Source of the DNA: Bacteroidota bacterium
Lineage (GTDB): Bacteria; Bacteroidota; Bacteroidia; Chitinophagales; Chitinophagaceae
Assembly (NCBI GenBank): GCA_029561255.1
Contig: JAKQJH010000238.1
Coordinates: 1 to 41,166 of the forward strand
Direction of reading: 5' to 3'
DNA length: 41,166 nt
The notes below the pieces were generated by a model, which had not been told where the DNA came from, ran no database searches, and worked only from the letters and a program-made list of their open reading frames with translations. A program made the translations under genes and the position numbers. Shown in pieces: positions 16,022 through 24,071 of the stretch; position 1 is the stretch's first letter; the number at the start of each line of letters is the position of its first letter.

Positions 16022-17017
16022 ATGAAAAAGTTTCTACTCCAGCTATTCATTTTCCTTGCACCACTGGTGTTGTTGGCTTTTGTGGCAGACCGTTACATCA
16101 ACCGGACCCTGAAGACTTCAAAAACCGGTGATTATGCGGTATGGAATGATATTCTTGATGGAAAAGTAAATTCCGAAATCGTTATCTATGGATCGTCCCG
16201 GGCCTGGCTGCAGATGAATCCCCGGATTATTGAAGACAGCACCGGCAAGGACGCTTATAACCTGGGTATAGACGGGCACAACTTCTATATGCAGTATCTC
16301 CGGCATGACCTCCTGTTAAGATATAACAAGCCCCCGGGCACCATCATCCTCTCTTTAGACAATTTTACTTTTGATAAAAAGAAAGACCTGTATAATCCGG
16401 AACAATTCCTCCCCTACCTGGATAACAAGGAAATTCTGGATGCCACCAAAACGTATTTTGGATTCGATTTCTATGATTATAAACTTCCATTGATCCGGTA
16501 TGCCGGCCAGCAGGATGCTTTAAAAAATGCGCTGAAGATTATGATCAAGCCCTCATTGAATAATATTGACCGTTATAAGGGCTATAGCGGACAGGATTTA
16601 AGCTGGAATAATGACCTGGACCGGGCGATGGCCGTTCAGAAAAAATATGTGCAGCATTTTGACAGTGCTACTATCCGGCTTTTTGACCAGTTCCTGCGTG
16701 AAGCCAGGGCTACGAAAACCGAGATCATTATGGTTTATTCTCCTGAATATATAGGCGGCCAGCAATTTGTATCAAACAGAAAAGAGGTGTTTGCCATTTA
16801 TGACAGCTTTGCCCGTAAATACCAGATTCCCTTCTTTGATTATTCGAAAGACAGTATGTGCCTGGATAAGGATTTTTTCTATAATTCACAACACCTGAAT
16901 AGTAACGGAGCCAATGTTTTCACCCGTAAGATGATCCGTGACATTAAGGCCTACCGGGAACAAAAGCTTCAATCCAACGGCATCTATAAAATTGCCCGGC
17001 CCGAACAGGGAAACTAA
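16022..17017 (+). CDS. SGNH-like partner of the MBOAT acyltransferase
   Basis: A 331-residue protein with an N-terminal signal anchor (MKKFLLQLFIFLAPLVLLAF) and a periplasmic SGNH/GDSL-like domain. The nucleophile block is YGSSRAWLQMNP (Ser58). The glycine/asparagine block is YNLGIDGHNFY. A C-terminal FYNSQHLNSNGA supplies the histidine (His291) with an acidic residue nearby (DKDFF). Proteins of this kind pair with AlgI-like MBOATs and complete O-acyl transfer in the periplasm, as AlgX/AlgJ or DltD do. The two-base spacing from the MBOAT gene implies translational coupling. The exact acceptor is unknown. Confidence 0.82.
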   Translation: MKKFLLQLFIFLAPLVLLAFVADRYINRTLKTSKTGDYAVWNDILDGKVNSEIVIYGSSRAWLQMNPRIIEDSTGKDAYNLGIDGHNFYMQYLRHDLLLRYNKPPGTIILSLDNFTFDKKKDLYNPEQFLPYLDNKEILDATKTYFGFDFYDYKLPLIRYAGQQDALKNALKIMIKPSLNNIDRYKGYSGQDLSWNNDLDRAMAVQKKYVQHFDSATIRLFDQFLREARATKTEIIMVYSPEYIGGQQFVSNRKEVFAIYDSFARKYQIPFFDYSKDSMCLDKDFFYNSQHLNSNGANVFTRKMIRDIKAYREQKLQSNGIYKIARPEQGN

Positions 17018-17126
17018 GAACTCCACTGGGGCAATTATATCCTGCACTGCCTTCAAGAAACAGCGTAGTTCAACCGATAGACGCTAAAATTAATAATGTA
17101 TTGAGGCACCAGCCGCTTTTACCCGG

Positions 17127-18833
17127 TCAGAAATCAAACTCCCGCCGGTGCATATTCCAGCGAAGTCCCAGACTGATTACTGATGTATTTCCGGATACGA
17201 TGGGAGCTGTTTTTGTTTCCTGCTTCCGGACCAGGGCACTGAGTTCAAAAAACAGATTCTCTTTCCATTCATAGGAAACCAGGAATGAGCCTATAAAAAC
17301 GGCCGTCTTCCAACCACTGCCGATTTCATAGCCAAAATCGGCCTGGCGGAATGGTGCCACATTAGGATAAAAGATATTGCTGCCAAAACTCCGGTCGCTG
17401 CTATCACGTCCTTGTGTATACGCAATCAGTTTACCGGTGATCAGCCACTTGGGAGCGGGTTGATAACGGGCGATGGCAATCCACTCGCGGAAATTAGCCC
17501 CCAGGGGGTGAGCGAGGGGTTGATTGTAATGGGTATAATTGGCCACCGAATCACGATGAGAATAGGTAAAAGGCCTCACCCGGTTATGTTCCAGCTGCAG
17601 GTCCAGGTTGGGTATACCAAAGGCATCAATGTATTTTGCCCCAAACTGCAATCCCCATTTGTTGGCCCACCAGCCCCGGTTGTTTTTTATCTCTGATAAA
17701 AGAAATTCATCCAGCATCAGTTGACCATATACCTGGATCTTATGAGGCAGGTTGGCTTTTACATCCAGTCCGGCCACGGAATTATCAAAGCTGCCATTCT
17801 GTTGCTCCACAGAACGGTAAAAAATGATCGGGTTCAGGTATCCAAAATCAAAGCGGTTGGGCCGGCCAAAGACCACTCCTTCAAACAATCCCACATTCAG
17901 CCATTTGGTCACCGCTACATCGAGGTGGTGCATGGCTGCATATTTTTTGCCGATTAAACGGTCCCCTAACCGGTTATCTGCATTGTGCAGTTCCATAAAC
18001 AGGTTCTGGTAGTTGAATTTCCATATCCGGGTATTGAGTTTCAGAAAAAGATTACTGTTGCCAAAATCACTCAGGAATAAACTGCGGTGTCCGTTGCCGA
18101 TAAAATTCCGGTCGTAGCCAAAAGCCACATCGATGTAACGGGTTACATTGAAAGTCAGGTAGCCCCGGGCATCAAAGTAATCATAGCCCGTACCTTTAAA
18201 ACTCTTATAAAATCCGGCTCCCGGCACGGCATGCCTGGCTGTTACAAAGTCACGCACATAAAAAGGCACCCGTTCCTGGTTATCGGTCAGGTAGGTGGCA
18301 AATCCGATCTTATTCGCGATCCTTCCGCGGAGTGTCAGCCCCCGGGTATTCTGAAAAAGACTTTCACTATTGTCCTTTTCTTTGGAAACAGTTACCTGGA
18401 TCACGGGATTGATCACCAGGTCGAAATCTTTTACATGTACTTCATACAGGTTGGCCGGGGAGGTATAAAAATTTTTAAGAAAAGGTTTTTTTGCCTGGAA
18501 GGCTGAACGAAGACTGTCAGGCAGGTACTCCATGTTATTCGCCATGATCCTGCGAAGATTATACTGATCCACTTTCGTCATGGACTTTGCCACCCGGTTA
18601 TTCAGTAATAGCCTGTTCTTCCCGTCCGCAGACAACAGTGCATTCATCACATGCTGCCGGCTGAGTGGCCTTGTTTTAGAGAAATTAAACAGGGAATCCT
18701 TATAGGCCCGGATCTCGAGCCGATCCAGCAGCATCGCCGATTTATCTCCCTGCGGCAGGAAAGTGATCTGAGAAAATCCGGAAATTGGAAGCAGGATCAG
18801 CGCCAGTCTTACAAGGCTTTGTTTAAATTGCAT
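17127..18833 (-). CDS. Wzi/RemB-like outer membrane beta-barrel protein
   Basis: A 568-residue outer membrane protein with a signal peptide (ending LLPISGFSQ). The body resembles the capsule-assembly Wzi family: DVAFGYDRNFIGNGHRSLFL and the following strands match its conserved centre. RemB, a gliding-motility surface protein, belongs to the same group in Bacteroidota, so the choice between capsule attachment and gliding cannot be made from sequence alone. The C-terminus ends in the alternating strand LRWNMHRREFDF, typical of an outer membrane barrel. It converges with the MBOAT/SGNH pair and is divergent from the dihydroorotase gene, with 38 bases between start codons. Confidence 0.75.
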   Translation of the reverse strand: MQFKQSLVRLALILLPISGFSQITFLPQGDKSAMLLDRLEIRAYKDSLFNFSKTRPLSRQHVMNALLSADGKNRLLLNNRVAKSMTKVDQYNLRRIMANNMEYLPDSLRSAFQAKKPFLKNFYTSPANLYEVHVKDFDLVINPVIQVTVSKEKDNSESLFQNTRGLTLRGRIANKIGFATYLTDNQERVPFYVRDFVTARHAVPGAGFYKSFKGTGYDYFDARGYLTFNVTRYIDVAFGYDRNFIGNGHRSLFLSDFGNSNLFLKLNTRIWKFNYQNLFMELHNADNRLGDRLIGKKYAAMHHLDVAVTKWLNVGLFEGVVFGRPNRFDFGYLNPIIFYRSVEQQNGSFDNSVAGLDVKANLPHKIQVYGQLMLDEFLLSEIKNNRGWWANKWGLQFGAKYIDAFGIPNLDLQLEHNRVRPFTYSHRDSVANYTHYNQPLAHPLGANFREWIAIARYQPAPKWLITGKLIAYTQGRDSSDRSFGSNIFYPNVAPFRQADFGYEIGSGWKTAVFIGSFLVSYEWKENLFFELSALVRKQETKTAPIVSGNTSVISLGLRWNMHRREFDF

Positions 18834-18871
18834 GGGTATTGGCTTTGACTAATAATTTCAATGGACAAGAT

Positions 18872-20215
18872 ATGCAAAATTACCTGATTCGGAATATACA
18901 GCTCGTCAATGAAGGACGGATCCACACGGCTGATGTACTCCTCAAAAACGGACGAATTGAAAGGATCGGCGGACAGATCAATGAAACCAATGCCGCAGTC
19001 ACTGAAATCAATGGGGAAGGAAAATTTCTACTGCCGGGCTGTATAGATGACCAGGTGCATTTCCGGGAGCCCGGACTGACCCATAAAGCCACCATTGGCA
19101 CTGAAGCCAAAGCAGCCGTAGCCGGTGGGGTCACCAGTTTTATGGAAATGCCCAATACGATTCCCAATGCCCTGACCCAGGAATTGCTGGAAGAGAAATA
19201 CCAGATCGCTTCCCGCAGCTCGGTGGCGAACTATTCCTTTTTCATGGGCACCGCCAATAACAATACGGAAGAGGTACTGCGGACCAATGAAAAAAAGAGA
19301 GATATCTGTGGGATTAAAATATTCATGGGCAGCAGCACCGGCAACATGCTGGTGGATAATCCCAATACCCTTGACCGGGTGTTCCGGGAATCCGAAGTAC
19401 TGATCGCCACCCACTGTGAAGATGAATCCATCATTAAACGTAATCTGGATCGTCTGAAAGCGGAAGGTCGTGAACTGGTACCGGCTGATCACCCCATTAT
19501 CCGGGACGAGGAAGCCTGTTACGAATCTTCGCTCTATGCCATCCAGATCGCTAAAAAGTACGGCACCCGCCTGCATATCCTGCATATCAGTACGGCAAGG
19601 GAACTCCAGCTATTTACCAATATGTTTCCGCTGAAAGACAAACGCATTACGTCCGAAGTCTGTGTTCACCACCTTCATTTCACCAGCGATGATTATGCAA
19701 AACTGGGCAATAAAATAAAATGCAACCCGGCTATCAAAGCTCCCCACAACCGGGAAGAATTATGGAAAGCCCTGCTGGATGACCGGCTGGACATTATAGC
19801 CACCGATCATGCCCCGCATACCTGGGCAGAAAAAAATGAGCCCTACGAAAAAGCACATGCAGGTCTGCCCCTGGTGCAGCATTCTCTCCTGCTGATGCTT
19901 CATTATGTGAAACAAGGAAAATTATCCCTTGAAAAAGTAGTAGAGAAAATGAGTCATGCACCGGCTGACTGTTTCCAGGTAAAAGAAAGAGGCTATATCC
20001 GCGAAGGCTACCATGCCGACCTCGTGATTGCGGACCTCAATGAACCGTACACCGTCACCAAAGAAAACATCCTGTATAAATGCGGCTGGAGCCCGTTAGA
20101 AGGTGTTGAATTCCCGGCTAGCATTACCTATACTTTTGTAAACGGGCATTTGGTGTATGGAAATGGGGAGGTGAATGAATCTCAATTTGGTGAACGGTTA
20201 AAGTTCATACGCTAA
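18872..20215 (+). CDS. pyrC: Dihydroorotase (cyclic amidohydrolase)
   Basis: A 447-residue zinc amidohydrolase, most likely the dihydroorotase of pyrimidine synthesis (carbamoyl-aspartate to dihydroorotate). Motifs are DDQVHFREPGLTHK, GIKIFMGSSTG (carbamylated lysine), ATHCEDE, LHILHIST and IATDHAPHT. The usual metal pair DxHxH reads DDQVH here, so the first histidine is Gln61. From memory this is shared by other Bacteroidota dihydroorotases, and the enzyme need not be defective. I use the ATG at 18872, because extending to the TTG at 18839 adds non-family residues and crosses TAATTTCA (18853-18860). An allantoinase or hydantoinase role is the alternative. A repeat-flanked element begins directly after its stop. 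Confidence 0.85.
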   Translation: MQNYLIRNIQLVNEGRIHTADVLLKNGRIERIGGQINETNAAVTEINGEGKFLLPGCIDDQVHFREPGLTHKATIGTEAKAAVAGGVTSFMEMPNTIPNALTQELLEEKYQIASRSSVANYSFFMGTANNNTEEVLRTNEKKRDICGIKIFMGSSTGNMLVDNPNTLDRVFRESEVLIATHCEDESIIKRNLDRLKAEGRELVPADHPIIRDEEACYESSLYAIQIAKKYGTRLHILHISTARELQLFTNMFPLKDKRITSEVCVHHLHFTSDDYAKLGNKIKCNPAIKAPHNREELWKALLDDRLDIIATDHAPHTWAEKNEPYEKAHAGLPLVQHSLLLMLHYVKQGKLSLEKVVEKMSHAPADCFQVKERGYIREGYHADLVIADLNEPYTVTKENILYKCGWSPLEGVEFPASITYTFVNGHLVYGNGEVNESQFGERLKFIR

Positions 20216-20278
20216 AAAAAAGAACCAAGATGCCGAAAGAAGAACCAAGAACCAAAGATGCCAAGATGCCAAAGAAGG
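20216..20278 (+). repeat. Left arm of the four-helix-bundle element
   Basis: The arm is built of loosely periodic 7-9 nt units such as ACCAAGAT, GCCGAAAG, ACCAAGA, GCCAAGAT and GCCAAAGA. It begins directly after the TAA of pyrC. The segment 20240-20277 recurs in inverted orientation at 20957-20995, differing only by one A/G change and one inserted base over 39 positions. The same unit family recurs near 34970-35044. Confidence 0.88.
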
Positions 20279-20383
20279 TTCAAATTACAAAGGACAAATA
20301 ATAAACAAGATATTCTAAGTTCTTTACTTCAGTTTTGGGATTTATGTTTTCTATGAACTAAAATACAAAAAAGTGTTACTGGG

Positions 20384-20749
20384 TCAGGAATCGCCTTTCT
20401 TTTTCAGAATGGCGGTAAAAATTAATACAAATTCTCTTGCCTCCTGTCTGAGTGCTGATCTTTCTTCTTCCTCCTTACTACTGCCATCCGTAATGACCAA
20501 CTTTAACCAATATCCTGATTCTTTTGCTTCACGACGGCAGGTTTTTATTTTCATAATAAAGTCCTTTCCACCAATTCCCTCGTTTGCTTCAATATAATTC
20601 GCACCTGGCGAACTTCCTGAACGTATCAATTGTGGTACAAACTCATTATTTGCCTGGTTTTTTGGCAACTTTAAACAGAAATCCCTCACACGTTCCGCAA
20701 ACCGACTGGTTCTATCCTCCAGATCAAATTTTCTATTATTTTCTGTCAT
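20384..20749 (-). CDS. Four-helix bundle protein (23S IVS / S23 / Avd-like)
   Basis: A 121-residue, highly charged helical protein. It matches the four-helix bundle family known from 23S rRNA intervening sequences and from the Avd accessory protein of diversity-generating retroelements. Typical segments are FAERVRDFCLKLPKN, LIRSGSSPGANYIEAN and CRREAKESGYWLKL. The length is normal for the family. Members bind nucleic acid through a basic surface (known for Avd), but the role of free-standing copies is not established. A perfect minus-strand -7 box (TAGGTTTG) lies 11 bases upstream of the ATG. The gene is bracketed by inverted short-repeat arms and looks more AT-rich than its neighbours. No reverse transcriptase or rRNA gene is nearby, so neither classical setting applies. 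Confidence 0.88.
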   Translation of the reverse strand: MTENNRKFDLEDRTSRFAERVRDFCLKLPKNQANNEFVPQLIRSGSSPGANYIEANEGIGGKDFIMKIKTCRREAKESGYWLKLVITDGSSKEEEERSALRQEAREFVLIFTAILKKKGDS

Positions 20750-20768
20750 TGGTTTTTAACCAAACCTA
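20749..20768 (-). promoter_or_regulatory. Promoter box and small dyad of the four-helix-bundle gene
   Basis: On the minus strand TAGGTTTG (plus 20761-20768) fits TAnnTTTG exactly. Between it and the ATG lies the dyad TTGGTTTTTAACCAA (20749-20763), which overlaps both the box and the start codon and could serve as an operator. The gene is thus expressed from inside the element, not from the repeat arm. Confidence 0.45.
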
Positions 20769-20880
20769 ATAACAACTATTTTCATCGAGATGTCCAAAAC
20801 ACCACAATTTTCTGCTTTTTTCCCCCTCTTCATCTTGTCTTTTCCTCTTTCAACCTCTCCCTATTGATGCTTTTTTGATC

Positions 20881-21000
20881 CTTGTCATTTGGTCCTTCTT
20901 TGGCTTCTTGGCATCTTCGGTTCTTGGATCTTTTTTTGGCATCTTGTCATTTGGTTCTTCTTTCGGCATCTTGGCATCTTCGGTTCTTGGTTCTTTTTTA
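20881..21000 (-). repeat. Right arm: two direct copies of the array, inverted to the left arm
   Basis: Two related copies of about 58 nt, at 20881-20939 and 20943-21000, both begin CTTGTCATTTGGT on the plus strand. Read on the minus strand they carry the same ACCAAGA, GCCAAGAT and GCCAAAGA units as the left arm. The second copy is the closer match to it. The arm stops four bases before the ATG of the MutS-like gene at 21005. Confidence 0.88.
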
Positions 21001-21004
21001 AGTT

Positions 21005-22321
21005 ATGCAAATCGACCACACTTCCTTCAACGACATCTCCATCTTCCACCCGGAAGAGGAATTCTCCATATTCCATAAACTGAACTTTACCCGTACGGTG
21101 GGTGGACGGGAATGGTTGCGGAAGTTTTTTACGGAGCCGCACAGTGACCTGAATAAGATCAGGGGTACCCAGAAAGTGATCCGGACCTTTATGGAACATA
21201 TTCATCACTGGCCGTCGGAGATCAGCAATGGTACGGTGCTGGTTATCGATAAATTTCTCGACTACCCGATCGATCCGATCAGTGAGGCGCCCGCTTCTTT
21301 TAATAACCTGTTGTACAAATGGCTGCACAATGCGGATTATTCGATGATCAAATATTCGATGCCGCATTTCGGGGATTTTTTCCGGGGACTCCGACAGGTG
21401 TCCGAATTGCTGACGGACCTCGACCTGCCTCCCGCCATTAAATTATATGTGGACCGAATCAGCGGTTTACTCAAGGAACCTCCTTTGAAAAAACTGGCTG
21501 AAACGGCCAGGGGGGAACGGCTCAGTACAGGTCAGAATTTGTATTTCGCGTATCATATGCGTGGCCGGTATAAAAACAGTACGCTGGAACTGATTGATAT
21601 TTTCAGCCGGCTGGACGCCTGGTATTCGATGGCGGTGGCGGTTAAAACATACCAGCTCAGCTTCCCGGAATTTGTAGAACAAAGCACGCCCCTGGTGGAT
21701 GCCAAAGGACTGTACCATATTCTGCTTCCCACGCCTGTCGCTTACGACCTGCAAATGAATCCCGAACAGAATTTCGTTTTCCTGACCGGGGCGAATATGG
21801 CGGGGAAAAGTACACTGATCAAATCTGTAGGTGCCGCCGTATTCCTGGCCCATATCGGAATGGGTGTACCCGCCCAACACATGAAGCTGACCCTGTTTGA
21901 CGGGCTGCTCAGTAATATCAATGTAGTGGATAATATTGCCAAAGGGGAAAGTTTTTTCTTCAATGAAGTGCAACGGATCAAGAACACCATTGACAAAATA
22001 AATAACGGGAAAAAATGGCTGGTGCTGATCGATGAACTGTTCAAAGGAACCAATGTACAGGATGCCATGAAGTGTTCCCTCACCGTGATCAAAGGACTGA
22101 TCAAAATAAAAAATTCCCTTTTCATCCTTTCCACCCACCTCTATGAGATCGGGGAAGAGCTGAAAACCTATCCCAATATTTCCTTCCGGTATTTTGAAAC
22201 CAACGTTACCGAAGACCAGCTTTCCTTCAGCTACCAGCTCCGCGAAGGCATCAGCAATGACCGGATCGGCTATGTGATCCTGAAGCGGGAAAAAGTGGTG
22301 GAAATGCTGGAGAATCTATAG
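21005..22321 (+). CDS. Short MutS-like ATPase
   Basis: A 438-residue member of the MutS superfamily that lacks the N-terminal mismatch-recognition and connector domains. Residues 1-210 resemble the core/lever region. The ATPase follows with Walker A GANMAGKST (262-270), Walker B LVLIDELFKGTN and the STHLYEI histidine switch. Stand-alone proteins of this length are common in Bacteroidota; their function is not settled, and they are not expected to bind mismatches through the usual Phe-x-Glu motif. The ATG at 21005 follows the right repeat arm by four bases, so any promoter must lie within the arm. It is separated from the M1 peptidase gene by 59 bases on the same strand. Confidence 0.88.
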   Translation: MQIDHTSFNDISIFHPEEEFSIFHKLNFTRTVGGREWLRKFFTEPHSDLNKIRGTQKVIRTFMEHIHHWPSEISNGTVLVIDKFLDYPIDPISEAPASFNNLLYKWLHNADYSMIKYSMPHFGDFFRGLRQVSELLTDLDLPPAIKLYVDRISGLLKEPPLKKLAETARGERLSTGQNLYFAYHMRGRYKNSTLELIDIFSRLDAWYSMAVAVKTYQLSFPEFVEQSTPLVDAKGLYHILLPTPVAYDLQMNPEQNFVFLTGANMAGKSTLIKSVGAAVFLAHIGMGVPAQHMKLTLFDGLLSNINVVDNIAKGESFFFNEVQRIKNTIDKINNGKKWLVLIDELFKGTNVQDAMKCSLTVIKGLIKIKNSLFILSTHLYEIGEELKTYPNISFRYFETNVTEDQLSFSYQLREGISNDRIGYVILKREKVVEMLENL

Positions 22322-22366
22322 GCAACCGTTCCTCATTTTCCATTATGACCCGGCGGATTATTTTTC

Positions 22367-22374
22367 TATCTTGT
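22367..22374 (+). promoter_or_regulatory. Weak -7-like box before the M1 peptidase gene
   Basis: TATCTTGT resembles TAnnTTTG with two mismatches and ends six bases before the ATG at 22381. It lies inside the longer frame that would begin at 22345, which argues for the downstream start. Confidence 0.3.
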
Positions 22375-22380
22375 GTCCCT

Positions 22381-24000
22381 ATGAAGTTATCCCTGACGGC
22401 CCTGTTTGCCTTGCTGTTTTCCGCGTCGGTTACCGCCCAGACAAATACAGATATCCTGCATTACCGGTTTGCTATTGAGCTGAATGACCAGAATGACACT
22501 ATTGTTGGCCATACCCAGATCACCCTGGTAACAACATCTGCGGGCCGTTCAGTAACCCTCGACCTGCAAAGCATTTCTCCAAAAGGAAAAGGGATGATCG
22601 TCGGCAGGACGGTATTTCCTTATGTTGTAAACGGAAACGACAATGCGCCCACCAGCCGGTTCACACATCAGAAAAATAAACTGACCATTGAAGCACTCCA
22701 GCCATTCAATACCGGTGATACGCTTCAGTTGTTTATTCAATACAAAGGGATCCCGGAAGATGGAATGATCATTTCAAAAAACAGTTATGGCCACCGTACA
22801 TTTTTTGCAGACAACTGGCCTGACCGGGCCCACCACTGGATTCCCTGTGTGGATCAGCCGGGTGATAAAGCCAGTTTTGAATTTTTAGTCACTGCCCCTG
22901 AACACTACCAGGTGGTGTCCAATGGAATACAAATTGAAGAAACCAGTTTGTCCGGTCATAAAAAGCTAACACACTGGCGTGAAGACATTGCCTTGCCAAC
23001 AAAAGTGATGGTGATCGGGGTAGCAGCCTTTGCCGTGCAGCATACCGGTTTTGTCAATAATTGTATTCCGGTCAGTTCCTGGGTATTCCCGGAAAATGCA
23101 GAGAAGGGTTTTTATGATTACAGCATCGGCACGGAAGTACTCGCCTTCTTTGATCAGTACATCGGCCCCTACCCTTACCGAAAACTGGCCAATGTACAAT
23201 CCAAAACCGTCTATGGAGGAATGGAAAATGCGGGAGCCATATTTTATTATGAAAACTCCGTAACCGGGCAGCGGAGCGAAGAAGGATTATTTGCCCATGA
23301 AATCGTACACCAGTGGTTTGGGGATATGGCTACGGAGAAAAGTTTTGCGCATCTCTGGCTCAGTGAGGGATTTGCTACCTACCTGACCCATATTTATATG
23401 GAACACCAATACGGTACTGACAGTCTGAACAAAAGAATGAAAGAGGATCGGGCTTCGGTATTAAGTTTTGTTAAAGAAAGTAAGCGTCCGGTGGTCGACA
23501 GCACCCCCAACTATAAAAGTCTGCTCAATGCAAACAGCTACCAAAAAGGCAGTTGGGTGTTGCATATGTTGCGACGGGAAATCGGGGACTCCCTATTTCA
23601 TGCTGGGGTTCGTGCGTACTATGATTTGTATAAAGGACGTAATGCAGAAACCAAAGACCTGCAGGTTGTATTTGAAAGAATTTCAGGCAAACCGCTGGAA
23701 ACATTTTTCCGGCAATGGTTATTCCGCGGTGTAAATCCGAAATTGCAGATCAGCTGGAAGGAAGATCCGTCGACGGATGGCCTGATCATCACCATTGACC
23801 AGGTGCAAAAAGGAGATCCTTTTGAAATGGCGCTGGAAATGGAATTGCATTATGAAGGGAATAGTAAAGAAGTACGTCGTTTTGATCTCAGTAAAATCTC
23901 CCATAGCTTTTTAATAACCGGTAAAGGAAATTTGTTGAAAATAATCCCGGATCCAGGGACTTCCTTACTTGCTGAATTCAACATTTTATCCGGGAAATAA
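22381..24000 (+). CDS. Secreted M1 family aminopeptidase
   Basis: A 539-residue gluzincin aminopeptidase that removes N-terminal residues from peptides. I start it at 22381, where MKLSLTALFALLFSASVTAQ forms a clean signal peptide; an upstream ATG at 22345 would bury that signal. The substrate-binding exopeptidase motif appears as GGMENAGAIFYYE. The zinc site is HEIVHQWFGD (His306, Glu307, His310) with the third ligand in LWLSEGFATY (Glu329). It lacks the long C-terminal helical domain of PepN, which fits the shorter Bacteroidota type. It probably acts in the periplasm or outside the cell. Confidence 0.92.
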   Translation: MKLSLTALFALLFSASVTAQTNTDILHYRFAIELNDQNDTIVGHTQITLVTTSAGRSVTLDLQSISPKGKGMIVGRTVFPYVVNGNDNAPTSRFTHQKNKLTIEALQPFNTGDTLQLFIQYKGIPEDGMIISKNSYGHRTFFADNWPDRAHHWIPCVDQPGDKASFEFLVTAPEHYQVVSNGIQIEETSLSGHKKLTHWREDIALPTKVMVIGVAAFAVQHTGFVNNCIPVSSWVFPENAEKGFYDYSIGTEVLAFFDQYIGPYPYRKLANVQSKTVYGGMENAGAIFYYENSVTGQRSEEGLFAHEIVHQWFGDMATEKSFAHLWLSEGFATYLTHIYMEHQYGTDSLNKRMKEDRASVLSFVKESKRPVVDSTPNYKSLLNANSYQKGSWVLHMLRREIGDSLFHAGVRAYYDLYKGRNAETKDLQVVFERISGKPLETFFRQWLFRGVNPKLQISWKEDPSTDGLIITIDQVQKGDPFEMALEMELHYEGNSKEVRRFDLSKISHSFLITGKGNLLKIIPDPGTSLLAEFNILSGK

Positions 24001-24059
24001 AACCATTTTTCCGGGAAAAACACAGGTAGCAGAACGGACAGTCTGGCTTTATTATTCTC

Positions 24060-24067
24060 TACCTTTC
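24060..24067 (+). promoter_or_regulatory. Near-consensus -7 box before the comM-like gene
   Basis: TACCTTTC differs from TAnnTTTG only at the last base and ends four bases before the ATG at 24072. Confidence 0.4.
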
Positions 24068-24071
24068 CTTC

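Larger units (their letters stand above)
20216..21000. mobile_element. Candidate element: four-helix-bundle gene between inverted repeat arms
   Basis: About 785 bases run from the stop of pyrC to four bases before the start of the MutS-like gene. They consist of a left array, an AT-rich stretch, the four-helix-bundle gene on the minus strand, another AT-rich stretch and a right array in inverted orientation. Intervening sequences of 23S rRNA have a comparable plan, with a stem enclosing a four-helix-bundle frame (established). Here the location is intergenic. No transposase or target-site duplication is seen, so mobility is inferred from the layout alone. Confidence 0.5.

Noticed and set aside
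18839-18871. TTG-initiated extension of the dihydroorotase
   Set aside because: The extra eleven residues do not fit the family N-terminus, and the ATG at 18872 does.
20216-21000. Diversity-generating retroelement
   Set aside because: An Avd-like four-helix-bundle gene is present, but there is no reverse transcriptase, no template/variable repeat pair and no C-type-lectin target gene in the window.
20216-21000. Classical insertion sequence
   Set aside because: No transposase frame and no target-site duplication were found; the inverted arms are internally repetitive rather than simple terminal repeats.
20875-21083. Open frames over the right repeat arm, some encoding Gly/Ser/Phe repeats
   Set aside because: They are direct translations of the array in frames left open by its composition, and they overlap the start of the MutS-like gene.
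22345-22380. Longer start for the M1 aminopeptidase
   Set aside because: It would place twelve residues before a clean signal peptide and overlap the -7-like box.
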